The notes: a model not told the origin generated them from the sequence alone. A stretch of DNA of 64,000 bases from Alcaligenes endophyticus (GCF_026344035.1 NZ_JAPKND010000002.1:248001-312000), one strand, 5' to 3'. Numbered from the stretch's first letter, positions 8,032 through 17,182 are shown. Translations and numbers: made by a program.

Positions 8032-8760
8032 ATGCGATCAGTAGTGAGAGTAAACACCCCCTTAGTGAAATTATTGTCTGTCATCGTTGTGACCTTAAGC
8101 ATTGCTGCTTGTGGTTCTAGCGGTAAAAAACTGTCCGAAGGGCAGTACCGGGTTGCAAAAGGTGACACGCTAACGCAGATTGCTCGCAAGCATGGGCAGT
8201 CGGTGCGTTCACTCATGAGCATGAATAATATTAGTAACCCAAATCGTATTCATGTAGGGCAGGTTTTGAAAGTGCAGGGCGGTACGGCTGGCTCAGCAGG
8301 CACGGTGGCGAGCAGCGGCCCTTTGCCCAACGCTGGCTCGTCTACGGTGCAACAGCCAGCACCTGCGAAGGCTAGCTCTGTCGCCGCGCCGCGCAACATT
8401 AATTTGGTTTGGCCTGCTAACGGTACATCAAGGCGAGGCACCACAACCTCCACGACCCAGGGTGTCTACGTTGCTGCAGCCCGCGGTACGCCGGTTCGCG
8501 CAGCAGCGGCTGGAGAGGTGGCTTATGCGGGTGATGGCTTGCGTGGCTATGGCAATATGCTGTTGATTCGACATGATGCTAATTTTTTGACTGTTTACGC
8601 GCATAACGAACGCTTGCTGGTCAAGCAGGGGACGCGCGTTAAGCAAGGGCAAGAGATTGCCACTATGGGGAGCACAGGTACAAATGCAGTACAGTTGTAT
8701 TTTGAATTGCGCTATAACGGCAAACCAGTTGATGCTCTTCGTTATCTACCCAAAAAATAA
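8032..8760 (+). CDS. nlpD: NlpD-like lipoprotein: LysM plus degenerate M23 (LytM) domain, amidase activator
   Basis: A 242-residue outer-membrane lipoprotein. A signal peptide ends in the lipobox SIAAC (lipidated Cys27). A LysM peptidoglycan-binding domain follows (about 38-81, [17 protein letters not shown]) and then a LytM/M23 domain (about 145-238). The zinc ligands of active M23 enzymes are missing: the HxxxD site is not present and the final HxH motif reads QLYFELR. This is the NlpD/EnvC pattern, in which the domain activates N-acetylmuramyl-L-alanine amidases during daughter-cell separation instead of cutting peptide bonds itself. An alternative GTG start lies at 8044. In many proteobacteria nlpD is next to rpoS; here rnr follows instead. 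Confidence 0.9.
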   Translation: MRSVVRVNTPLVKLLSVIVVTLSIAACGSSGKKLSEGQYRVAKGDTLTQIARKHGQSVRSLMSMNNISNPNRIHVGQVLKVQGGTAGSAGTVASSGPLPNAGSSTVQQPAPAKASSVAAPRNINLVWPANGTSRRGTTTSTTQGVYVAAARGTPVRAAAAGEVAYAGDGLRGYGNMLLIRHDANFLTVYAHNERLLVKQGTRVKQGQEIATMGSTGTNAVQLYFELRYNGKPVDALRYLPKK

Positions 8761-8966
8761 GTCATCACGCTTATTTTGTAGTGGGTGCTCTTAGTGTCAT
8801 CGGTTTACGCGTATTGCTGTGGTAAAACTTGCAAGCGTTGTTTTACTGTTTCGTCCATAGAGCAGTCATTGTATGCTTATGATGTCAGGCATTATCCAAG
8901 CTGCCGTGTACTTTCCGGTTCCAGATGCTTCTGGCCGGTGTCGAAATTCACTTTGGAAGTCTTATT

Positions 8967-11441
8967 TTGAGTAAAAAACTCATCAACAATCCTGAAGCTC
9001 AAAACGAAGCTTTTACACAATCTGAGCTGCCTCCCGATTTTGATCCGGACATTCCCAGTCGTGAACGCATTCTGGCGGCCGTGCGCGGAGATGAACATGC
9101 CCTTACCGAGCAAGAGTTGGCTAAGGTCTTGGGGGTTGCTATGCCTTTGTCTGTGGGGCTGGGAAGGCGCTTGCGGGCGATGGAGCGTGATGGACAGATT
9201 TATGCTACGCCCGATGGCAAGTGGAAGGGCAATTCGCACGCGGACTTTATCGCTGGGCGCGTTGTCGGGCACCGTGATGGTTTTGGCTTTTTGGTTCGTA
9301 AAGATGGCCAGCCTGATTTGTTTTTATCACCGCGTGAGATGGCTAAAGTGCTGCATGGTGATCAAGTTTTAGTAAAAGTGGCGGGCGAATACCGCGGTAA
9401 ACCTGATGTGATGATTGTTGAGGTCACAGAAAGGCATACCAGCAAACTTGTAGGACGCTTTTTACGTGAGCGTGGGGCTTTTATCGTGGTGCCGGAAGAT
9501 CAGCGGATCAAGCACGATATCTTAATTCCCGCTGGCGAGCATGGTGATGCTGAGTCTGGGCAGGTGGTGACGGTGCAAATTACGCAGCAACCTGATCGAC
9601 ATAGACAACCCATAGGGCGCGTGATTGAGGTGTTAGGCGAAATCGATGATCCAGGTATGGAAATTGAAATTGCTGTCCGTAAGTTCGAGGTACCTGTCGA
9701 TTTTTCCGAAGCTACCCAGGCCCAAGCGGCCAAGCTGCCTAGCCATGTTTTGCCCGATGAGTACAAAAATCGGGTCGATTTGCGCGATGTGCCTTTTATT
9801 ACTATCGATGGTGAGGACGCACGCGATTTTGATGATGCCGTGTATTGCGAGCCTGTAGATATAGGCAAAGGGGCACGGCCACGTATGGCATGGCGTTTGT
9901 TGGTGGCTATTGCTGATGTCAGTCACTATGTTCGTCCTGGCTCCGCCATTGATGATGATGCGATTGAGCGTGGTACCAGTGTGTACTTCCCGCGCCGCGT
10001 GATCCCCATGCTGCCGGAAACGCTATCCAATGGTATTTGTTCGTTGAACCCAGCGGTCGATAGACTGGTGATGGTCTGCGATATGGTGGTTTTGGCTGAT
10101 GGTCCGAAGTCCGGCACGGTGTCCGCGTATCAGTTTTATGAGGCGGTAATTCACTCCCATTCTCGTACCACTTATACCGAGATCTGGGGGGCGTTGCAGC
10201 AGCCAGCAGGGCCCGCAGGGCAGCAGGTCAAGCATGTGTTGCCGCAAATCGAACATTTGTATAGTTTGTACCGAGTGCTGGCAGAACGACGTACGGCACG
10301 CGGTGCGATTGACTTCGATACCGTTGAAACCAAGATTATTTGTAATCCATTGGGGCGCATCGAGCGCATTGAGCCTTTAGTACGGAATGACGCGCATAAA
10401 CTGATTGAGGAGTGCATGCTAGCCGCCAATACTTGTGCGGCTGACTATATTGTACGTAACCGTAAGCAAGGCTTATTCAGGGTGCATGAAGGGCCTACAC
10501 CGCCCAAGTTAGAGGCGTTGCGTGAGTATTTGCGCAGCTTAGGTTTACAGTTAGAGGGTGGCGATGAGCCGACCTCAGAGGATTACGCGAAGTTAGTACA
10601 AGCGGCGCGTGGACGTCCTGATTTTGCTGTTATACAAACGATGTGTTTGCGTTCGATGCAACAGGCTATTTATAGCCCTGAACGTACCGGTCACTTTGGC
10701 TTGGCGTATCCGCTTTATACGCATTTTACGTCGCCTATCCGTCGTTACCCTGACTTGTTAGTGCATCGAGTGATCAAGTCTATTTTGCATAAGCAAAACT
10801 ATGTTCCGAATTTGGCCATAGAGCCACTGGAGGAAAGTTTGCCTGCAACGAAAAAGGCAGCGTTGATCTGGGAGCGCTTAGGAGCCTTGCTGTCGGCCCG
10901 TGAGCGGCGCGCCGATGACGCTTCGCGTGATGTCGAGGCCTGGCTCAAATGCTGGTTTGTCAAGGAACATATCGGTGAGGAGTACTCGGGACACATTACA
11001 GGTGTGGCCAGCTTTGGCCTATTTGTAACCCTAGATACTTTGTATGTAGAGGGCATGGTGCATGTGTCAGAGCTAGGAGCCGACTATTTTCAATACAACG
11101 AAGCGTTTAATGAGTTGCGTGGTGAGCGCACAGGCATACGTTATCGGCTAACTGATGCGGTACAGGTTCAAGTGGCTAGGGTGGATCTGGAGGCGCGCAG
11201 AATCGAATTCAGATTAGTCAAAGGTACTAGTTTTAAGGCGTTAAAAGCGGCAGCGCAAACCCCTGAAAAGGCCGAGCGTCATATCAAAAAGGCCGCTTCT
11301 ACTAAACCACCGGCCTTAAAAGGTACTACGGCCTCTGAGCGCAGAGCCGCACTGAAACAAAGTGAGCGCGACGCAAAGCGGACCACGCGCAGTGCCTCAA
11401 AAAGCTCCAGCGCTGGAGCGCGCAAGACACCACGTCGCTAG
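8967..11441 (+). CDS. rnr: Ribonuclease R
   Basis: RNase R, a processive 3'-to-5' exoribonuclease that degrades structured RNA, including rRNA and trans-translated mRNA. It has an N-terminal helix-turn-helix region, two cold-shock domains (HADFIAGRVVGHRDGFGFLV), a catalytic RNB domain with the metal-binding motif DARDFDDAVY near residues 284-293, a C-terminal S1 domain (GEEYSGHITGVASFGLFVTL) and a basic Lys/Arg/Ser tail typical of RNase R. I chose the TTG at 8967 (LSKKLINN) because GGAAG lies 8 bases before it; an in-frame ATG at 8925 lacks a ribosome-binding site but is possible. About 825 residues, normal for the family. Confidence 0.95.
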   Translation: MSKKLINNPEAQNEAFTQSELPPDFDPDIPSRERILAAVRGDEHALTEQELAKVLGVAMPLSVGLGRRLRAMERDGQIYATPDGKWKGNSHADFIAGRVVGHRDGFGFLVRKDGQPDLFLSPREMAKVLHGDQVLVKVAGEYRGKPDVMIVEVTERHTSKLVGRFLRERGAFIVVPEDQRIKHDILIPAGEHGDAESGQVVTVQITQQPDRHRQPIGRVIEVLGEIDDPGMEIEIAVRKFEVPVDFSEATQAQAAKLPSHVLPDEYKNRVDLRDVPFITIDGEDARDFDDAVYCEPVDIGKGARPRMAWRLLVAIADVSHYVRPGSAIDDDAIERGTSVYFPRRVIPMLPETLSNGICSLNPAVDRLVMVCDMVVLADGPKSGTVSAYQFYEAVIHSHSRTTYTEIWGALQQPAGPAGQQVKHVLPQIEHLYSLYRVLAERRTARGAIDFDTVETKIICNPLGRIERIEPLVRNDAHKLIEECMLAANTCAADYIVRNRKQGLFRVHEGPTPPKLEALREYLRSLGLQLEGGDEPTSEDYAKLVQAARGRPDFAVIQTMCLRSMQQAIYSPERTGHFGLAYPLYTHFTSPIRRYPDLLVHRVIKSILHKQNYVPNLAIEPLEESLPATKKAALIWERLGALLSARERRADDASRDVEAWLKCWFVKEHIGEEYSGHITGVASFGLFVTLDTLYVEGMVHVSELGADYFQYNEAFNELRGERTGIRYRLTDAVQVQVARVDLEARRIEFRLVKGTSFKALKAAAQTPEKAERHIKKAASTKPPALKGTTASERRAALKQSERDAKRTTRSASKSSSAGARKTPRR

Positions 11442-11473
11442 GCGTACAATAGAGTAATTGATCACATTTTAAG

Positions 11474-11497
11474 CAGGCACTTAGGTGCCTGTTTTTT
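11474..11497 (+). terminator. Rho-independent terminator between rnr and rlmB
   Basis: CAGGCAC / GTGCCTG stem with a TTAG loop followed by six T residues, lying 33 bp after the rnr stop and 15 bp before the rlmB start. Its closeness to the rlmB ribosome-binding site suggests attenuation or partial read-through into rlmB. Confidence 0.85.
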
Positions 11498-11511
11498 ACT
11501 TAAGGAAGTTT

Positions 11512-12255
11512 ATGGCTCAGCAGGTACTAGCGGGTTTTCATGCCGTCGTGGCGCGCATGCGTTATGCACCAGAAAGTTTACGAGAGGTGTATATAGACAG
11601 CAGTCGGCGCGATAAGCGCATGCAGACCTTTATTGATCAAGCTAAACAGGCTAATTTGCGCTTGATTCCCGTTAGTGCAGACCGGCTGGATGGTTTGAGT
11701 AAAGGTACGCGACATCAAGGGGTGGTGGCTTTAGCGAATGAGCAAGAGCTGGCAGTTGATGTGGACGAGTTGCTGGATGATCTGGAAGCGGCTGGGCAAG
11801 TGCCATTATTGTTACTGCTCGATGGCGTCACGGACCCGCATAATTTAGGGGCGTGCTTGCGTACCGCTAATGCAGCTGGGGCGCATGCTGTCATTGCACC
11901 GCGTGATCGGGCGGTGGGTCTGAATGCTACCGTCGCACGCGTGGCCTGTGGTGCGGCTGAATCGACTCCCTATATTACGGTTACGAATTTAGCGCGCACG
12001 ATGCGTGCCCTGCGTGAGCGTGATGTTTGGTTGGTTGGCACAGATGATGAAGCGACACATAGTTTGCATCAGGTGGATGCTAAGCGCCCCATGGCTTGGG
12101 TAATGGGTGCCGAAGGCGAGGGGATGCGCAGGCTGACGCGTGAAACTTGCGATGAGCTGGTCTCTATTCCTATGCAAGGTGCCGTAGAAAGTCTGAATGT
12201 CAGCGTAGCAAGCGCCGTGTGCTTGTATGAGTCTTTGCGTCAGCGCTTGGCTTAA
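11512..12255 (+). CDS. rlmB: 23S rRNA (guanosine-2'-O-)-methyltransferase RlmB
   Basis: A 247-residue SPOUT-class methyltransferase that 2'-O-methylates G2251 of 23S rRNA in the peptidyl-transferase P loop. The N-terminal domain binds RNA ([16 protein letters not shown]). The C-terminal trefoil-knot domain has the three SpoU motifs: [29 protein letters not shown] and [18 protein letters not shown]. The ATG at 11512 follows AAGGAAG at good spacing. The rnr-rlmB order is common in beta- and gammaproteobacteria. Function is assigned with high confidence. Confidence 0.95.
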   Translation: MAQQVLAGFHAVVARMRYAPESLREVYIDSSRRDKRMQTFIDQAKQANLRLIPVSADRLDGLSKGTRHQGVVALANEQELAVDVDELLDDLEAAGQVPLLLLLDGVTDPHNLGACLRTANAAGAHAVIAPRDRAVGLNATVARVACGAAESTPYITVTNLARTMRALRERDVWLVGTDDEATHSLHQVDAKRPMAWVMGAEGEGMRRLTRETCDELVSIPMQGAVESLNVSVASAVCLYESLRQRLA

Positions 12256-12260
12256 TGGCT

Positions 12261-12425
12261 ATAGCCGCTTACAGCGGCATTATTACATTGCTAAATAATC
12301 TATAGCCAGGGTCCCGTGAGTCCGCTGTCACAGCGGATAATAACGGGGGGGGGCTCGTTTGTTCTGTTAGCGGGGCTTGATTCACGGTGTGGGCGATGAG
12401 CCCATTACTTTTAGGTAAGTAGAAG
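12261..12425 (+). promoter_or_regulatory. Structured leader with a G9 tract before the sulfur-amino-acid enzyme gene
   Basis: Contains two similar hairpins (CCGCT-TAC-AGCGG near 12265-12279 and CCGCTGT-CACAGCGG near 12322-12336), a run of nine G residues at 12345-12353, and a small GGGC-GATGA-GCCC hairpin just before the start codon. The first hairpin may terminate rlmB. No known riboswitch class is recognised. A G tract of this length could be prone to slippage. Confidence 0.4.
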
Positions 12426-13664
12426 ATGAAGAAGAAAAATGGATTTCTGACCAATACAGTGCATTCAGATCGACGTATGGGCACCGAGTACGGTGCGATA
12501 CATCAGCCTATGCATCCTTCCACTGAGTATGGATTTAGCGATGCCCGTGAGTTAGCGGCGGTTTTCCAAGGTAAGGCTGGTTTTTCTTATGCTCGTCAAG
12601 GTACGCCCACTACGGCGGCCCTAGAGCGTCAAGTAACCCAAATGGAGCAAGGCTCAGGCAGTGTTAGTTTTGCCTCAGGAATGGCTGCGTTAAGTGCCAC
12701 GTTCCTGACTTTGCTTAAGCAGGGTGATCATCTTATTAGCAGCCAGTATATTTTTGGTAATACGAATAGTTTATTTGGCACGCTGCGTGATCTCGGGGTT
12801 GAGATTACCCTGGTAGACGCGACCGATGTGGCGCAAGTGCAAGCGGCTAAACAGGCGAATACTCGCATGGTATTTGTGGAAACCATTGCTAATCCAGGAA
12901 CACAAATTGCCGATTTACAAGGCATAGGGAATTGGTGCGCCGAGCAAGGTTTGGTGTATCTCATTGACGCTACCTTGTCGACTCCTTACTTATGCCCCGG
13001 TAAGCGGTTTCAGGCGAGCCTAGTTGTTAATTCACTCTCTAAGCATATTGGTGGGCATGGGAATGCTTTAGGGGGAATGGTCACTGACACGGGGCTGTTC
13101 AATTGGGAGCATTACCCCAATATATCCGAGGCGTATCGCACCGGTAATCCAGCAGGCTGGGGCTTAGCCCAAATCAAGAAAAAAGGCCTGCGCGATATGG
13201 GCGGAACGCTGTCTTCGGATGCGGCCCACCGTTTGGCGGTAGGGGCAGAAACATTGCCATTACGCATGGAGCGTATTTGCTCAAATGCGCTTGCCTTGGC
13301 ACGTTACCTACAGCAACATCCCAAAGTCAGGAAAGTCATGTACCCAGGTTTGGCCGAACATCCGCAGCATGAACGGGCGACGCGTTATTTTGGCGGGCGT
13401 TACGGTGGCCTGTTAAGTGTGGTGTTGGCTGAGGATATTGATGTCTTTGATTTTTTAAATCGTTTGCAAGTGTTGATATTAGCCACACACTTGGGTGACA
13501 ACCGCAGCTTGGTGTTACCAGTGGCGCACACTATTTACTACGAAATGGGGGCCGAGCATCGTGCCTTGATGGGGATTGCTGATACTCAGTTGCGTATTTC
13601 TGTGGGAATCGAAGAAGAAGGGGACCTGATCGCCGATTTTGAGCAGGCTTTAGCGAGTTTTTAA
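12426..13664 (+). CDS. Cys/Met-metabolism PLP-dependent enzyme (cystathionine gamma-synthase family)
   Basis: A 412-residue type I PLP enzyme of the Cys/Met metabolism family, which includes cystathionine gamma-synthase, O-acetylhomoserine sulfhydrylase and methionine gamma-lyase. The Schiff-base lysine is K206 in VVNSLSKHIGGHGNALGG, the pyridine-nitrogen aspartate is D181 in YLIDATLSTPYL, and the phosphate-binding segment is SFASGMAALSATFL (81-94). The GHGNALGG continuation and the long TEYGF-containing N-terminus resemble the sulfhydrylase-like cystathionine gamma-synthase family of Burkholderiales. The exact substrate cannot be assigned from the sequence. It stands alone between two terminator regions. 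Confidence 0.88.
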   Translation: MKKKNGFLTNTVHSDRRMGTEYGAIHQPMHPSTEYGFSDARELAAVFQGKAGFSYARQGTPTTAALERQVTQMEQGSGSVSFASGMAALSATFLTLLKQGDHLISSQYIFGNTNSLFGTLRDLGVEITLVDATDVAQVQAAKQANTRMVFVETIANPGTQIADLQGIGNWCAEQGLVYLIDATLSTPYLCPGKRFQASLVVNSLSKHIGGHGNALGGMVTDTGLFNWEHYPNISEAYRTGNPAGWGLAQIKKKGLRDMGGTLSSDAAHRLAVGAETLPLRMERICSNALALARYLQQHPKVRKVMYPGLAEHPQHERATRYFGGRYGGLLSVVLAEDIDVFDFLNRLQVLILATHLGDNRSLVLPVAHTIYYEMGAEHRALMGIADTQLRISVGIEEEGDLIADFEQALASF

Positions 13665-13728
13665 CGCAGGCCCTATATTTTACTATTAAAGTAGATGGGG
13701 CTTTTTATGGCTTACTTGAGCCACGGAT

Positions 13729-13752
13729 GCAGCAGTAATATGCTGCTTTTTT
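13729..13752 (+). terminator. Rho-independent terminator
   Basis: GCAGCA / TGCTGC stem with a six-base loop followed by six T residues, downstream of the PLP enzyme gene. Confidence 0.65.
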
Positions 13753-13860
13753 GGCTAGCATAAAAATAGCGGCTTGTTAAGTAAACAAGTTGGTAAAAAT
13801 GAAAAGCTAGGTCAAACCCGATAAAAGTGAGAGCTGATGCGGGTTACAAGCGATTTTTGC

Positions 13861-13890
13861 TTGACAGGCGATTGAATCCTAGGCTTAATA
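13861..13890 (+). promoter_or_regulatory. Probable sigma-70 promoter for the HU gene
   Basis: Perfect -35 hexamer TTGACA at 13861-13866 with a TTAATA -10 box at 13885-13890 (18-base spacer). It implies a leader of about 145 bases before the HU ATG. Confidence 0.5.
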
Positions 13891-14043
13891 CGGCATAGCC
13901 ATCCAGACAGGACTTTTTGTTTATCTGGTTGCAGCAGGGTGATTATGGCGGTGTCCAAGCTCATCCTGTTTTGTTTTAGTGGCAGTTGATAGCCCTACGT
14001 GCAGTGCAGGGTAGTTAAAATAATCTTCAGGGGTATATTCTCA

Positions 14044-14316
14044 ATGAACAAAACCGAGCTTATCGAATTCATTTCCTCCAAAGCTGATCTGTCCAAAGCT
14101 GACGCAGGCCGTGCATTGGATGCATTCATCGATGCAGTCACCACCACACTGAAAGAAAACGACACTGTTACTTTGGTGGGTTTTGGTACTTTCGCTGTCA
14201 GCAAGCGTGCTGCTCGCTCTGGTCGTAACCCACGTACAGGTGAAACCATTGAAATCGAAAGCGCCAACGTGCCAAAATTCCGTCCTGGTAAGGCACTGAA
14301 GGATGCAGTGAACTAA
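14044..14316 (+). CDS. hupB: HU-family DNA-binding protein
   Basis: A 90-residue histone-like HU protein: a dimeric nucleoid protein that bends DNA without strong sequence preference and aids replication, recombination and repression. [20 protein letters not shown] opens the helical dimerisation region, and the beta-arm contains [14 protein letters not shown] with the intercalating proline. [15 protein letters not shown] is the usual C-terminus. The ATG at 14044 gives exactly the standard HU length; an upstream in-frame start at 13999 is not needed. A strong terminator follows at 14423. The symbol is assigned by similarity to HU-beta. Confidence 0.95.
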   Translation: MNKTELIEFISSKADLSKADAGRALDAFIDAVTTTLKENDTVTLVGFGTFAVSKRAARSGRNPRTGETIEIESANVPKFRPGKALKDAVN

Positions 14317-14422
14317 GCTGTGAAAATGGCTACCTTAGCTTAGTTATGCTTGGTGGGTGAATGACACCTTTTAGGTCATAACAGTAAGCAAAAAGCCAAG
14401 CAGCATAAGCATGCTGCGGATT

Positions 14423-14458
14423 AAAAGGGTTTAGCCATAGTTTTGGCTAAACCCTTTT
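14423..14458. terminator. Rho-independent terminator after the HU gene
   Basis: Stem AAAAGGGTTTAGCCA pairs with TGGCTAAACCCTTTT. A long stem with A- and T-rich flanks, so it can act in both directions. Confidence 0.8.
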
Positions 14459-14486
14459 GCTTTAGCGAAAGTGTTTATTAAACTAC

Positions 14487-14516
14487 TTGCATTTTATTTT
14501 TAAAGCATGTTATAGT
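14487..14516 (+). promoter_or_regulatory. Sigma-70 promoter for the first tRNA-Val
   Basis: TTGCAT (-35) and TATAGT (-10) with an 18-base spacer, about 60 bases upstream of the tRNA. Confidence 0.6.
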
Positions 14517-14575
14517 TTACTTCTTCGTTGTACACGAAGCCACTTTGCCAAAAACACGTTGTGTTAGGTAAACGT

Positions 14576-14651
14576 GGGTGCTTAGCTCAGCTGGTAGAGC
14601 GGCGCCCTTACAAGGCGTAGGTCAGCGGTTCGAACCCGTTAGCACCCACCA
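14576..14651 (+). tRNA. tRNA-Val (anticodon TAC)
   Basis: A 76-base tRNA with encoded CCA. Acceptor GGGTGCT pairs with AGCACCC, D-arm TAGCTCAGCTGGTAGA, anticodon loop CTTACAA giving TAC, and T-arm GGTTCGAACCC. Identical to the copy at 14827-14902. Confidence 0.97.
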
Positions 14652-14660
14652 AAAGTTATT

Positions 14661-14691
14661 AAAAAGTCTAGCTATTTTCTAGGCTTTTTTT
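14661..14691 (+). terminator. Rho-independent terminator after the first tRNA-Val
   Basis: AAAAAGTCTAG pairs with CTAGGCTTTTT and ends in a T-tract. It separates the two tRNA genes into independent transcripts. Confidence 0.8.
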
Positions 14692-14734
14692 ATGTTTATG
14701 CTTTGGTTATAAACGATTTTTTTATAAAAAAAGC

Positions 14735-14764
14735 TTGCGCAAACATAAGTTTTTAGGTTATTAT
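14735..14764 (+). promoter_or_regulatory. Sigma-70 promoter for the second tRNA-Val
   Basis: TTGCGC (-35) and TATTAT (-10) with an 18-base spacer, about 60 bases upstream of the tRNA, mirroring the first copy. Confidence 0.55.
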
Positions 14765-14826
14765 CTTTTCTTTGCTGAAACACACATGTTTTTGCAAACC
14801 ACGTCAAATAAATAATATTTGATCGT

Positions 14827-14902
14827 GGGTGCTTAGCTCAGCTGGTAGAGCGGCGCCCTTACAAGGCGTAGGTCAGCGGTTCGAACCCGTTAGCACCCAC
14901 CA
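14827..14902 (+). tRNA. tRNA-Val (anticodon TAC), second copy
   Basis: Direct 76-base duplicate of the tRNA at 14576-14651, 251 bases downstream, with its own promoter and terminator. Confidence 0.97.
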
Positions 14903-14912
14903 CACAGATTTT

Positions 14913-14945
14913 AAAAGCCTGCTACTAAACATAGCAGGCTTTTTT
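14913..14945 (+). terminator. Rho-independent terminator after the second tRNA-Val
   Basis: AAAAGCCTGCTA pairs with TAGCAGGCTTTT and is extended by further T residues. Confidence 0.88.
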
Positions 14946-15006
14946 CATTTCTAGTACGTGCTGCTTGTGCGGCCTAGTCTTAAGTGGGCCTGTAGTGCTG
15001 TGGTAT

Positions 15007-16320
15007 TTAAGGGGTGGTTGACCATAAGTGTTGTAGTTGCTGCCCTAATAAGGTCAAGGCATATAGCAAGCCACCCAGTAAACCACCCACCACCGTACCA
15101 CTGACGCGTATGCTTTGTAGGTCTTTACCTATATTGTGTTCTATTTGCAGACTGGTTTCTTGGGCGTCCCAGCCGTGTACGGTATTAATAATATGGCGGC
15201 TTAGGAAGGCTGAAAACTCGGGAGCGAGGTTAGCGGCGATATTTTCCAAATGTTTTTGCAATGAGGCCTTGAGCGCTTCTTGTTGAAGAATTTGTTCCGC
15301 TACCCACAAGCAAGCTTGCTGCAGCTTAATACCTAGATTTGAATCCGTGTGACGCAGTTGCTCTAGCAAGTGCAGACGCGTAGTGCGCCATAAGTCGCTG
15401 ATGTATTGATTGAGGGCGGAGTCTTGCTTGAGCTGGACGCGGAACTCGTCTAGGCGAGACTGCCAGTTTTCATCATGTTGAAGGCGAGAGATTAGGATAG
15501 CAATTTGCCGGTTGATGTATTGACGTAAGTCGTGGGTATCGCTGGTGCTGATTTCTTTTAATACGGTCGCAAGCATTTCAGCCAGTTTGCTGGCTAGTTT
15601 TGCGCTGAGTAAATGGGTTAAATGCAAGGTCTCGAGTAGGCTGTATTCTTGTTTTAACCACTGGGCTAGCTTTTCCGCTACCGCTTGGCGCGTGTCTTCA
15701 TTTTGTAGTTGTACCTGAACATGCACGATACAGGCATCTAAAAGCTCTTGGTGGCGCCCATCTTTAACCAGTTGTTCCAGCATATGAGCACTTAACTCGG
15801 CAAGATTTAGCTGATCAATAAGCGTATGAGCGCTTTGTCGGATAAATTTTTGAATTTCTTGATCGTCGCTGATTTCTAAAGCACCAATGAGGGCACGCCT
15901 TAGTAAATCGCTAATGTGGCGTGCGTTGCTTTCTTGCGCTAACCAATGGGCCACTTTCTGTACAGGATCATGTTGACGCATGAGCAACAACAAGGTGTCT
16001 TTGCTTAAAAACTTATCCTCTACAAATAGGGCTAGGTTAGTTCCAATGCGATCTTTGTTGCGCGGAATCACTGCGGTGTGACGGCTAAGCCAAGGGATAG
16101 GAATGCGCCGAAATAGCGCCGTTACCGCAAACAAATCTGCCAAAGCACCTACTAAAGCAGCCTCTGATACTGCTTTGCAAAAAGCCGTCCAAGGGTTAAT
16201 AGGTAAGAGTGAAGTCAGCAGAAAGCCGGCTAAGGCAGCCAGCAATAAAGCATTGGCACGGCGTTTGGCTTGGCTTAAGGATGATGAGGGGCGCATAAGG
16301 CTAGGTAGCGGCAGGGACAC
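15007..16320 (-). CDS. DUF445 family membrane protein
   Basis: A 437-residue DUF445 protein. A hydrophobic segment near residues 26-45 (LLLAALAGFLLTSLLPI) is followed by the conserved VGALADLFAVTALFRRIPIP segment. A long, mainly alpha-helical soluble middle region (about 100-390) comes next, and a glycine-rich C-terminal membrane segment (VVGGLLGGLLYALTLLG) ends the protein. The family is widespread and uncharacterised; the topology suggests a helical domain held between two membrane anchors. It stands alone, transcribed away from nudC. Confidence 0.85.
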   Translation of the reverse strand: MSLPLPSLMRPSSSLSQAKRRANALLLAALAGFLLTSLLPINPWTAFCKAVSEAALVGALADLFAVTALFRRIPIPWLSRHTAVIPRNKDRIGTNLALFVEDKFLSKDTLLLLMRQHDPVQKVAHWLAQESNARHISDLLRRALIGALEISDDQEIQKFIRQSAHTLIDQLNLAELSAHMLEQLVKDGRHQELLDACIVHVQVQLQNEDTRQAVAEKLAQWLKQEYSLLETLHLTHLLSAKLASKLAEMLATVLKEISTSDTHDLRQYINRQIAILISRLQHDENWQSRLDEFRVQLKQDSALNQYISDLWRTTRLHLLEQLRHTDSNLGIKLQQACLWVAEQILQQEALKASLQKHLENIAANLAPEFSAFLSRHIINTVHGWDAQETSLQIEHNIGKDLQSIRVSGTVVGGLLGGLLYALTLLGQQLQHLWSTTP

Positions 16321-16399
16321 GTTAAAAGTGTATCGTATTTGCTGACTAGACTTATGCTTTGCTTAGTGCTTGATGAGGCTTAAAGAGGTACGTACAGCC

Positions 16400-17182
16400 T
16401 TACGCATCAATGGGGGCATGGGGTAGGTTGGCCCTAATTAAACGCCCAGCAATGGAATCATTACCTGGAATTTCGGGTAGTGCATCGTTGGGGCCGTACC
16501 ATTGGGCATCGCTGATTTCGTCGGCTTGTAAACAGAGATCTCCCGCTTCATAGTCAGCCGTAAAGGCGACCATCAATGAATGGGGGAAAGGCCAAGATTG
16601 GCTGCCAAAATAACGTATGTTATTGACCTTAAGGCCCACCTCTTCCATGACTTCGCGATGGATGGTTTGCTCTAGGCTTTCGCCCGCCTCGACAAAGCCA
16701 GCTAAGGCTGAATAGCGTTGGGTGGCGTAGTGTGAATGGCGAGCCAGCAATACTTTGTTGTCCCGTTTAATCAAAATCATCATGGCGGGTGAAATGCGAG
16801 GATAGGCGCTAAACCCGCAGCCCGGGCAATGGAAACAAAGCTCTGTGCTAGATTGCTGCATACCGGTGCCACATACGCCGCAGTATCGGTGGCTACGTGC
16901 CCACTCGGCAACTTGTGCTGCTCGGCTGAGCACTCCCCCCTGCGTGCCAGCGTGGTGAATCACGGTGCGCAGCTTATGGAATTCATAGCCGTCAGGGGCG
17001 GGATGGTCAGCGGCAAGCTTGGTACATAGTTGGGCAGTTTGCCCTGGCCATACTATTTGCCATTGGCTGGTGTCTAGCCCTAGCTTGGCCTGTAAGTCTG
17101 GGCCAGGTAGTATAGGTTGATGCTCAGCATGATAAGCAGGGCTCTGTAATAGAACCTCATCGCGGCGGAAGACAAAAATCAA
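16400..17182 (-). CDS. nudC: NADH pyrophosphatase / NAD-capped RNA hydrolase NudC
   Basis: A 260-residue Nudix hydrolase that splits NADH to NMNH and AMP and removes NAD caps from RNA. A zinc ribbon is formed by CGVCG (C101, C104) and CPGCG (C119, C122). The Nudix box lies at 162-184 (GFVEAGESLEQTIHREVMEEVGL in three parts: GFVEAGES, REVMEE, VGL), and the NudC-specific SQSWPFPHS is at 194-202. Length and domain order match the family. It lies 111 bp downstream of rdgC on the same strand, with a strong hairpin between them. Confidence 0.95.
   Translation of the reverse strand: MIFVFRRDEVLLQSPAYHAEHQPILPGPDLQAKLGLDTSQWQIVWPGQTAQLCTKLAADHPAPDGYEFHKLRTVIHHAGTQGGVLSRAAQVAEWARSHRYCGVCGTGMQQSSTELCFHCPGCGFSAYPRISPAMMILIKRDNKVLLARHSHYATQRYSALAGFVEAGESLEQTIHREVMEEVGLKVNNIRYFGSQSWPFPHSLMVAFTADYEAGDLCLQADEISDAQWYGPNDALPEIPGNDSIAGRLIRANLPHAPIDA

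Larger units (their letters stand above)
13665..14043. other. Intergenic region between the PLP enzyme and HU genes
   Basis: About 380 bases without a supported gene. A weak GCCC...GGGC hairpin followed by five T residues (about 13672-13705) and a cleaner terminator (13729-13752) end the upstream transcript. A strong -35 box at 13861 starts the HU promoter region, which leaves a leader of about 150 bases containing CCAGA...TCTGG (13912-13937). Confidence 0.55.

Noticed and set aside
12261-12425. Possible riboswitch (SAM, SAH or cobalamin) before the sulfur-amino-acid enzyme gene
   Set aside because: Hairpins are present, but I could not find the conserved core of any known class; only a generic structured leader is claimed.
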